The notes under the pieces: model-generated | Database searches by the model: none | What the model was told of the DNA's origin: nothing | Seen by the model: the letters and a program-made list of their open reading frames with translations, nothing else | Translations under genes and position numbers: made by a program | NCBI GenBank assembly: GCA_021790625.1 | Contig: JAJYGL010000219.1 | Coordinates: 1-33,296 of the forward strand | DNA length: 33,296 nucleotides | Reading direction: 5' to 3' | Source of the DNA: Pseudomonadota bacterium | Lineage (GTDB): Bacteria; Pseudomonadota; Gammaproteobacteria; Burkholderiales; Sulfuriferulaceae | Part shown: positions 26,101 to 33,296 of the stretch, in pieces | Layout of the letters: the number at the start of each line of letters is the position of its first letter | Numbering within the stretch: position 1 is the first letter of the stretch

Positions 26101-26613
26101 TCAAGGGGTTTGCCCCTGTTGGATCAGGGTTGTCAATTGTTGTGTCGTCGGCGTACCAATAAACGTGCGACCAATCTGTCCGTCCTGACGAACGAGCATC
26201 GTAAACGGTAATTGTGCTTGTGGGTCACCATAGCGACGCAACAGCGACAGCGTTTCCAGGTCGCCTAGCAAGACTGGAAAATGGACGGAATACGGCGCGA
26301 TGACAGGTGCGACTTGTTGCGGATCGGCCATTGCGATCAACAGGATTTGCGTGTTTGATTGCGGTGGCAGGGCAACCAGTGCGGCGAGAGACTGGCGGCA
26401 GGGAAGGCACCAGGGCGCCCAGAACTGAACCAGTAATGTACGATGTTGCCATTGCTTGACGGGCTGGCGCACACCAGTCATGTCATACAGTTGCGCGCGG
26501 TACAACGCTGCGGCAGAGCCTTTTTTGTCCGTGGCGCCGTTTAGCCAAACCATCAGCAGGATGGCAAGACCCGTCAGGGCAGACAGCAAGAGCAGGAAGC
26601 GTTTGTTGCTCAT
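26101..26613 (-). CDS. TlpA-like thioredoxin-family protein
   Basis: N-terminal TM/signal anchor; LLVQFWAPWCLPCRQSLAAL (CLPC active site). Confidence 0.88.
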   Translation of the reverse strand: MSNKRFLLLLSALTGLAILLMVWLNGATDKKGSAAALYRAQLYDMTGVRQPVKQWQHRTLLVQFWAPWCLPCRQSLAALVALPPQSNTQILLIAMADPQQVAPVIAPYSVHFPVLLGDLETLSLLRRYGDPQAQLPFTMLVRQDGQIGRTFIGTPTTQQLTTLIQQGQTP

Positions 26614-28364
26614 GGACGTAAAAGCAGGTTGTGCAACGCTGTCGACAGGCTCGCAACGGATTGTAATCCGATGAGCGGCGAGGAGAATTCTTGCCCGTGA
26701 CGGTCAAACAGGACGATGGCGGGGGGGCCAAAGAGCCCAAACCGCTGTCGCAGGGCGTCATCGTCAGCATTGTTGGCGGTAATGTCGGCACGTAACAGCA
26801 CGATAGACGCCAATTGTTGCCGGATGGACGCGTTTTGCAGCGTGGTGGCATCCATTTCGCGACAGGAAACACACCAGTCCGCATAAAAATCCAGCATTAC
26901 CGGACGACCTTTGGCTTGAGTCAGGGCTCCATTCAGTTCAGCGATGCTGTGCACGGTTGTAAAGGCGGGGTCGGAAGTGGCGACCGGTATTGCTGCGTTG
27001 GCTTGATGTTGTAGTGGTTGCCACAGATTTTGTGCTCCGGACAGCGCGCCAATCAATTCTGCCAGTCCACTAGCCAGTAGCAGAATGGCCAAACCTTTGC
27101 TGAGGCGGCGCAAGGCGCCGACGTGTTCCGGTAGTGGGTCGAGCGCACGCCAGAACACGGCCGAGACGATAAGCAGGACCGCCCACAACAGCATTTGTAT
27201 CGAGACGGGAAGCAGAGGACTGATAATCCAGATGGCAACGCCCAGCATGGTAACGCCAAAGAAACGTTTGACGCCATCCATCCAGGCCCCGGCTCGCGGT
27301 AACAGGCTGCCTGCGCCCAGACCCAGCAGTAGTAAGGGCGCGCCCATGCCGAGCGCCAGGAAAAACAGGGCTAGTCCGCCGGTCAACAGATTGCCGGTGC
27401 GAGCAATCCAGGTAAGCGCTGCAGCCAGCGGTGGCGCGACACAGGGGCCGATAATCAGTGCGGATAATGATCCCATGACGAAGGTGCCCAACAGACGCCC
27501 GTTGTGAAACCGATTGCTAAAGCCGGCAAACCGGCTTTGCCAGCCAGGTGGCAGTTGTAGTTCGTACAAACCGAACATGGACAAGGCGAGGACGGAAAAC
27601 AGCGCGGCAGCACTACCCAGCGCCCAAGGGTTTTGCAGCGCGTTGGAGAGCAGCGACCCGGATAGTGCAGCAGCGATGCCAGCCAAGGCGTAGGTGAGCG
27701 CCATACCAAGTACGTAGGCTAGCGATAACAGAAAAGCGGTGTAGCGAGAGGTGGCGTTTTGTTGGACGATGATGCCCGATAGAATGGGAATCATCGGGAA
27801 CACGCAAGGGGTAAGGGAAAGCAATAAGCCGGCACCAAAAAAAGCCGCCAAAATGCTGAATAGCCCACGCTGATGCGAATTTTGCATCGGGGATTGTGCT
27901 AAGGGTTGTGCCAGTGCTGGTGCGGGCGGTGCCACATTCCCGCCCAAGGCAAGCTGTGCGTGCTGGTGGATTGGAGAATAGCATACACCAGCGTCGGCAC
28001 AGCCCTGTGCGGTGCTGTCGAGTTGTAACGCTGAAGCAGTTGGTTGGGAAAAGGGCAGGATGACCGTGACTTGATGACGATAAATGGTTTCCAGGCCAAA
28101 ATTTGGGTCGTTCTTGGTTTCCCCTGCGGGAAACTGGGGCGTGTCGAGGTGCGCACCCTGTAACTGGAAGTGGAATTTGTCACGGTAAAGATAACAGCCC
28201 GGCGCAATTTGGTACTGCACGGCGATGTGTTGGCTGTCGAGTAGCCGGGCAGAGAAAACGAAAGCGTGTTCGGGGTCGGGAATGTCATCCGCGTGAACGG
28301 CGGTCGTCATCCATACGAACAGGATGAGCAGGATGGTGAACAGGCGCAATAAATGGCTGGGCAT
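26610..28364 (-). CDS. dsbD: Thiol:disulfide interchange protein DsbD
   Basis: N-terminal DsbD-alpha-like domain, multi-TM core with SLTPCVFPMIPILSGII, C-terminal thioredoxin domain MLDFYADWCVSCREMD. Overlaps the TlpA-like gene by 4 bp. Confidence 0.95.
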   Translation of the reverse strand: MPSHLLRLFTILLILFVWMTTAVHADDIPDPEHAFVFSARLLDSQHIAVQYQIAPGCYLYRDKFHFQLQGAHLDTPQFPAGETKNDPNFGLETIYRHQVTVILPFSQPTASALQLDSTAQGCADAGVCYSPIHQHAQLALGGNVAPPAPALAQPLAQSPMQNSHQRGLFSILAAFFGAGLLLSLTPCVFPMIPILSGIIVQQNATSRYTAFLLSLAYVLGMALTYALAGIAAALSGSLLSNALQNPWALGSAAALFSVLALSMFGLYELQLPPGWQSRFAGFSNRFHNGRLLGTFVMGSLSALIIGPCVAPPLAAALTWIARTGNLLTGGLALFFLALGMGAPLLLLGLGAGSLLPRAGAWMDGVKRFFGVTMLGVAIWIISPLLPVSIQMLLWAVLLIVSAVFWRALDPLPEHVGALRRLSKGLAILLLASGLAELIGALSGAQNLWQPLQHQANAAIPVATSDPAFTTVHSIAELNGALTQAKGRPVMLDFYADWCVSCREMDATTLQNASIRQQLASIVLLRADITANNADDDALRQRFGLFGPPAIVLFDRHGQEFSSPLIGLQSVASLSTALHNLLLRP

Positions 28365-28454
28365 AGGCAAATCAGCGTAACTGACCGGACAGGACAAATA
28401 GGACGCTATTATAAGCCAAAATCAGCGGCGGACATTGTTGTTTTGCGCGAATCA

Positions 28455-28483
28455 TTGGTCAGAACAGGGTGAGAGGCTATAAT
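28455..28483 (+). promoter_or_regulatory. Candidate glmU promoter
   Basis: TTGGTC at 28455-28460, 17-bp spacer, perfect TATAAT at 28478-28483. Confidence 0.5.
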
Positions 28484-28514
28484 GCTGCCATTGGCAACAA
28501 GGCGAAAGAATGGC

Positions 28515-29900
28515 GTGCAGACAGATTTGCAACAGGATTTGAATGTGGTGGTTCTGGCAGCAGGGCGTGGCACGCGTATGCGCTCGCAATTACCCAAGGT
28601 ATTGCAACCGTTGGCCGGGCGGCCGCTGCTGGCGCATGGATTGGCAACAGCGCGAGCCTTGGCGCCGCGCTCGTTGTGTGTGGTGTATGGTTATGCCGGA
28701 GATGCGGTAAAACAGACATTGCCTATGCCGGAGGTGACTTGGGTTGAACAGGCCGAACAGTTGGGTACCGGACATGCCTTGCAGCAGGCGCTGCCATGCC
28801 TGGGGAACGGCAGCGTGACATTGGTGCTGTATGGCGATGTGCCGCTGGTGCAGGAATCGACCTTGCGTCAGTTGGTGGCGTTGGCATCAGCGGGAGCGTT
28901 GGCGCTGTTGACCATAGAATTGGCGCAACCCACGGGTTACGGCCGCATCGTGCGTGCCGCATCGGGGGCCATCGAGCGCATCGTAGAAGAGCGCGATGCA
29001 GATGAAATCACGCGCAATATTCGGGAAATCAATACTGGTTTGATGGCGATACCGAGCCGTTATCTGGCTGACTGGCTGGGGCGTTTGCGCAACCATAACC
29101 AGCAGGGTGAATATTATTTGACTGATATCGTCGCGCTGGCCGTCGCGGACGGGGTGATGGTAACGGCTTGTCAGCCTGCGCATGAGTGGGAAATCATGGG
29201 CGTGAATGACAAGGCACAACTGGCGGCACTGGAGCGCCAGTACCAGCGTAACATCGCCAGTCAATTGTTGATACAGGGAGTGACACTGTTAGATCCAGCG
29301 CGACTGGATGTGCGAGGCAGCCTGCGTTGCGGACGTGACGTGACGATTGATGTCGGCTGTGTTTTTTCTGGCACTGTCGTGCTGGGCGATGGCGTGATAG
29401 TGGGTGCTCACTGCGTATTTGAAGACGTCGAGGTGGGGGCGGGGAGTCAGATAGCGCCTTTTTCTCATTTGCAGCAGTGTCTGGTGGGGGCGGATAATCG
29501 CATCGGGCCGTTTGCCCGGCTGCGACCCGGAGCCGTGCTGAATACGGCGGTGCATGTCGGTAATTTTGTGGAAATCAAAAACAGCGTGATTGGTGACGAG
29601 AGCAAAGTCAATCATCTGTCTTACGTTGGCGATAGCACTGTGGGCAAACGGGTCAACGTGGGGGCTGGGACGATTACCTGCAATTATGATGGGGCGAATA
29701 AACATCGCACGGTCATCGAGGACGATGTGTTTGTCGGGTCGGGCACCGAGTTGGTTGCCCCGGTTACGGTGAAAGCGGGCGCGACGATTGGCGCGGGGTC
29801 TACTATTACCCGTGAGGCACCTGCTGGAGAGTTGACGTTGGCACGAGAACGGCAGAAAACTATTTTGGGCTGGAAGCGGCCCCAAAAACGGGGAAAATAA
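28515..29900 (+). CDS. glmU: Bifunctional UDP-GlcNAc pyrophosphorylase/glucosamine-1-P N-acetyltransferase
   Basis: [22 protein letters not shown] and C-terminal left-handed beta-helix. GTG 28515 preferred because the ORF-track ATG (28482) overlaps a TATAAT box. Confidence 0.95.
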   Translation: MQTDLQQDLNVVVLAAGRGTRMRSQLPKVLQPLAGRPLLAHGLATARALAPRSLCVVYGYAGDAVKQTLPMPEVTWVEQAEQLGTGHALQQALPCLGNGSVTLVLYGDVPLVQESTLRQLVALASAGALALLTIELAQPTGYGRIVRAASGAIERIVEERDADEITRNIREINTGLMAIPSRYLADWLGRLRNHNQQGEYYLTDIVALAVADGVMVTACQPAHEWEIMGVNDKAQLAALERQYQRNIASQLLIQGVTLLDPARLDVRGSLRCGRDVTIDVGCVFSGTVVLGDGVIVGAHCVFEDVEVGAGSQIAPFSHLQQCLVGADNRIGPFARLRPGAVLNTAVHVGNFVEIKNSVIGDESKVNHLSYVGDSTVGKRVNVGAGTITCNYDGANKHRTVIEDDVFVGSGTELVAPVTVKAGATIGAGSTITREAPAGELTLARERQKTILGWKRPQKRGK

Positions 29901-29902
29901 AT

Positions 29903-31747
29903 ATGTGTGGTGTTGTGGGCGCTGTGGCGCAACGGAATGTCGTGCCGATTTTGCTGGAAGGCTTGCGCCGGCTTGAATACCGCGGTTATGACTCGGCTGG
30001 ACTCGCTGTGGTGCAGCGTGATGCGGCACAGCCAAGTTTGCAGCGCGTGCGCAGCGTTGGTCGGGTCGGTGTGCTGGCCGAACTGGTCGCGCAGCAGCAG
30101 GTGCAGGGAGATTGGGGGATTGCGCATACCCGTTGGGCCACGCATGGTGCGCCGAGTAAGGACAATGCCCATCCGCATGCCAGTCACGATTGTATTGCTA
30201 TCGTACATAATGGCATCATCGAAAATTATGAGGCGTTACGCGCAGAATTGCGGACGCAAGGCGAGGTGTTTACCTCCGAAACGGATAGCGAGGTCATTGC
30301 GCATCTTGTTTATCGCCAGTATCAGGTGACCAGTGATCTGTTGCGGGCGGTACAGGATACCGCGGCGCTGTTGCAAGGCAGTTTTGCGATTCTGGTTATG
30401 GCAACGGATGCGCCCGATCGTCTGGTGTGTGCCCGTCGCGGCAGCCCATTGCTGATTGGCGTGGGAATTGAAGAGCATTTCGTGGCGTCCGATGTGTCCG
30501 CACTGTTGCCAGTGACGCAACGGGTGGTGTATCTGGAAGAAGGTGACGTGGCCGACATCGGTGTGTTGTCGTATCGGGTGTTTGACGCTGCGGGCAATCA
30601 GGTCATGCGCCCGGTGAATGTGTCCGAGCAATCGGCGGAAATGAGCGATCTGGGTGCCTACCGGCATTTCATGCAAAAGGAAATCTATGAGCAGCCGCGG
30701 GCGTTGGCAGATACCCTGCATGATGTGTTGATGGGCGAGCATTTGCCGGCGCAAGCGTTTGGTCACGACGCGGAGGCGGTTTTTGCCCGGGTTGACGCTG
30801 TACGTTTTCTGGCCTGTGGCACCAGTTACCATGCCGCCCTGATAGGCGCGCAGTGGATAGAAGCGTTGGCTGGACTGCCGTGCCAGGCGGAAGTGGCCAG
30901 CGAGTACCGGTACCGGGATAGTGTGGCCAATCCCCGTGCGCTGGTAGTGACCTTGTCGCAATCCGGCGAGACAGCTGATACGTTGGCAGCGCTGAAACAT
31001 GCGCAGCATCTGGGGCACAACGAGACCTTGAGCATCTGTAATGTCCCGGAATCTTCACTGGTACGCGCATCGGCTTTGCACTTTTTGACGCGCGCCGGGC
31101 CAGAAATCGGGGTGGCATCGACCAAGGCATTTACGGCGCAACTGGCCGCGTTGTTCCTGTTGGCTTTGCTGCTGGCGCGCAGCCGTGGCCGTTTGTCGCC
31201 AGAACAGGAGCGTGCGCATATTCACGCGTTGCGCGCTTTGCCGGGCGCCGTGGGGCGGGTGCTGGCGCTGGAGCACGAGGTGGCAGCGTGGGCGCAACGA
31301 CTTGCCGATAAGCGTCACGCACTGTTTCTGGGACGCGGTATCCATTTTCCGATTGCGCTGGAAGGGGCACTGAAACTGAAGGAAATTTCGTATATTCATG
31401 CCGAAGCGTATCCGGCCGGGGAATTGAAACACGGGCCACTGGCGCTGGTTGACCACGACATGCCGGTGGTGGCGATTGCGCCGGATGATGCGTTGCTCGA
31501 CAAGTTGCGATCCAACCTGCAGGAAGTTGCCGCGCGTGGTGGCGAGTTGTACGTGCTGACAGATACTCAAACCAGCATTTTGTCCGGCAGCCATGTGCAC
31601 CATATCCGGATGGATGAACATGCAGGCTGGCTCTCGCCCATTCTGCACGTCATACCGTTGCAGATGCTGGCGTATCACGCCGCCTTGCAAAAGGGAACGG
31701 ACGTTGATAAGCCACGCAATCTGGCCAAATCGGTGACCGTAGAATGA
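29903..31747 (+). CDS. glmS: Glutamine-fructose-6-phosphate aminotransferase (isomerizing)
   Basis: [34 protein letters not shown]-terminal [12 protein letters not shown]. Confidence 0.99.
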   Translation: MCGVVGAVAQRNVVPILLEGLRRLEYRGYDSAGLAVVQRDAAQPSLQRVRSVGRVGVLAELVAQQQVQGDWGIAHTRWATHGAPSKDNAHPHASHDCIAIVHNGIIENYEALRAELRTQGEVFTSETDSEVIAHLVYRQYQVTSDLLRAVQDTAALLQGSFAILVMATDAPDRLVCARRGSPLLIGVGIEEHFVASDVSALLPVTQRVVYLEEGDVADIGVLSYRVFDAAGNQVMRPVNVSEQSAEMSDLGAYRHFMQKEIYEQPRALADTLHDVLMGEHLPAQAFGHDAEAVFARVDAVRFLACGTSYHAALIGAQWIEALAGLPCQAEVASEYRYRDSVANPRALVVTLSQSGETADTLAALKHAQHLGHNETLSICNVPESSLVRASALHFLTRAGPEIGVASTKAFTAQLAALFLLALLLARSRGRLSPEQERAHIHALRALPGAVGRVLALEHEVAAWAQRLADKRHALFLGRGIHFPIALEGALKLKEISYIHAEAYPAGELKHGPLALVDHDMPVVAIAPDDALLDKLRSNLQEVAARGGELYVLTDTQTSILSGSHVHHIRMDEHAGWLSPILHVIPLQMLAYHAALQKGTDVDKPRNLAKSVTVE

Positions 31748-32196
31748 GCATCGATATGCGTGTGGTGATGGTGAGCGCCACGCGTTACCATGACATCAGT
31801 TGCGGGCACGTCGTGTTCGGTCACGAGAGCAAGTGTCAGCATTTGCACGGACACAATTATCGCGTGCATTTTGAGGTAACGGGTGAGCGTGACGCCATCG
31901 GGCGGGTGTTGGATTTCGGCATCATCAAGCAAAGGTTGTGTCTTTGGCTGGAAGCCGAGTGGGATCACCGCTTTCTGGTCTGGCAGGAACATCCGCTGGC
32001 GGCAGGCTTGCAGGCGATCGACCCGGCGGGTGTATTGCTCTTGCCGTTCAACCCCACGGCAGAAAATATGGCACGTTATCTGCTGGAAACCGTGGGACCC
32101 GCGCAGCTTGCCGGCTTGTCGGTGACATTGGCTCGGGTCGTGGTGGAGGAAACGGCCAAGTGTTCGGCTGAAGCCCGGCTCCAGATAGTTCCCTAA
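31744..32196 (+). CDS. queD: 6-carboxy-5,6,7,8-tetrahydropterin synthase-like protein
   Basis: Zinc-binding [46 protein letters not shown] overlaps the glmS TGA (ATGA). Confidence 0.88.
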   Translation: MSIDMRVVMVSATRYHDISCGHVVFGHESKCQHLHGHNYRVHFEVTGERDAIGRVLDFGIIKQRLCLWLEAEWDHRFLVWQEHPLAAGLQAIDPAGVLLLPFNPTAENMARYLLETVGPAQLAGLSVTLARVVVEETAKCSAEARLQIVP

Positions 32197-32415
32197 TCGA
32201 CGAAAATCGTCACGCTGGTGATGGCGTTGCCGTAGCCGGCGGTATTTATCTGGCAAAAATTCATCGGAAAAAATCGTTCGCTGCGCGGCAAGGGTTCCGG
32301 TTTTTTGCCGAGTCAAACATGTGGAGGAAAGGCAGTGGTCATGGCGATCATCTGAAATGGTTATGCCAGAACGCAAATTTCCTGTTGCTACCAATAGAAT
32401 ATGTATGGTAGTATG

Positions 32416-32448
32416 AAATGAAATAGACGGTTTATAAATGAAATAAAC
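32416..32448 (+). repeat. Two-copy direct repeat AAATGAAATA(G/A)AC with 20-bp period
   Basis: Copies at 32416-32428 and 32436-32448, one mismatch. Confidence 0.6.
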
Positions 32449-32570
32449 ATTATTTATCTATAAAAATTAGCATGTTATTTTGTTTTTTGTTCCTGCTTCA
32501 CGAAAAACGGTTTTGTTTTTTTTATTGTTCTGTGTTGAAAAACAAGGCATGGCAACATGAAAATGGCGAC

Positions 32571-33035
32571 ATGAAACATGAAAACAGCCAAATGACAGGC
32601 GGGATAATATGGGCGGCCATCGTGGCATGGTTGTGGTTCGCGCCTCAGGCCAAGGCCGATTGCTGGGGTGAGGCGGAAGCGCATTATGGGGTATCACGGT
32701 TTTTACTGTTGGCGATGGCGCGGCATGAATCGGGGCTCAATCCGGCCGCGATCAATCACAACAGCGATGGTTCGTGGGATGTGGGTTTGATGCAGATCAA
32801 CACGGGTTGGTTGCCGGTATTGAAAGCGTACGGCGTCGGATTGGCCGATTTACGCGATCCTTGTGTGAATTTACAGGTTGGCGCGTGGATACTGGCCAAC
32901 AATTTTCGCCAGTATGGCAAAAACTGGCGCGCCGTGGGGGCGTATAACGCCAGAACGGAATGGAAGCGGCGACATTACGCACGACAGGTGTCGGTGCAGT
33001 TCAAGCGCATTGCGCGGGAGTATGGCATTGAATGA
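32571..33035 (+). CDS. Lytic transglycosylase, VirB1/IagB-like, with signal peptide
   Basis: Signal-like IIWAAIVAWLWFAPQAKA; SLT motifs LLAMARHESGLNPAAIN, GLMQINTGWLP, GAYNA. In-frame ATGs at 32472, 32571 and 32592. Confidence 0.85.
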   Translation: MKHENSQMTGGIIWAAIVAWLWFAPQAKADCWGEAEAHYGVSRFLLLAMARHESGLNPAAINHNSDGSWDVGLMQINTGWLPVLKAYGVGLADLRDPCVNLQVGAWILANNFRQYGKNWRAVGAYNARTEWKRRHYARQVSVQFKRIAREYGIE

Positions 33036-33296
33036 TGGCCGATCAGAACAGGATGGCAAAGGGAAAAAGGCGCTTGATGTGCTTCGTGGCGCCATGCGCC
33101 CGATCCTGCCTTATCTGGACGACGATGGCGTGCAGGAAATCATGATTAATCAACCCGATGACATTTGGATAGAATCGCGGGGCAGCATGCGCCGGGTAAC
33201 CGAAACCCTGCAGCCGATCGCTGTGGAAATGGCCATTCGGGCGCTTGCTTCGAGCAACGATAAAAAACAGACGCCCATCATGGACGCTCGCCTGCC
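33022..33296 (+). CDS. VirB11/TrbB-like conjugation/T4SS ATPase (5' fragment, runs off window)
   Basis: MALNDGRSEQDGKGKKALDVLRGAMRPILPYLDDDGVQEIMINQPDDIWIESRGSMRRVTETLQPIAVEMAIRALASSNDKKQTPIMDARL..., matching the N-terminal domain pattern of TrbB/VirB11 ATPases. Overlaps the lytic transglycosylase by 14 bp. Confidence 0.75.
   Translation, partial: MALNDGRSEQDGKGKKALDVLRGAMRPILPYLDDDGVQEIMINQPDDIWIESRGSMRRVTETLQPIAVEMAIRALASSNDKKQTPIMDARL

Noticed and set aside
31744-31800. Tn7-like insertion at the glmS 3' end
   Set aside because: queD begins directly at the glmS stop and is intact; no Tn7 end or transposition gene visible.
32205-32222. Small hairpin GACGA-AAA-TCGTC just after queD as a terminator
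   Set aside because: Only a 5-bp stem and no T tract; not supportable as a terminator.
32286-32310. CGGCAA...TTGCCG hairpin in the queD-transglycosylase spacer as a terminator
   Set aside because: Six-bp stem with a 13-nt loop and T run inside the loop rather than after the stem; weak.
31675-32394. 239-aa minus-strand ORF antisense to queD
   Set aside because: Overlaps conserved queD on the opposite strand; no recognisable motif.

Overview
The window is the chromosomal replication-origin neighbourhood of a proteobacterium, probably a betaproteobacterium judged from gene order only. On the minus strand it carries dnaA-dnaN-gyrB, with no recF between dnaN and gyrB. On the plus strand it carries rpmH-rnpA-yidD-yidC-mnmE-mnmG-rsmG-parA-parB and the full atpIBEFHAGDC operon. 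A minus-strand block follows (DUF3426 zinc-ribbon protein, prmA, accC, accB, aroQ, a TlpA-like thioredoxin, dsbD), then plus-strand glmU-glmS-queD. At the right edge is the beginning of what looks like a type IV secretion/conjugation cluster: a VirB1/IagB-like lytic transglycosylase overlapping a truncated VirB11/TrbB-type ATPase. Most coding content is ordinary core genome. The more interesting signals are non-coding: (1) a short leader ORF and an 11-bp hairpin that pairs over the rnpA start codon; (2) a perfect 15-bp-stem hairpin between atpD and atpC; (3) a DnaA-box cluster in the dnaA-dnaN spacer; (4) two near-consensus parS sites at gyrB and mnmG, plus a parS-like inverted repeat upstream of dnaA; (5) a strong left-to-right rise in GC content across core genes; (6) a helically phased repeat at the junction with the conjugation-like module. 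No tRNA, rRNA, CRISPR array or IS element was recognised.
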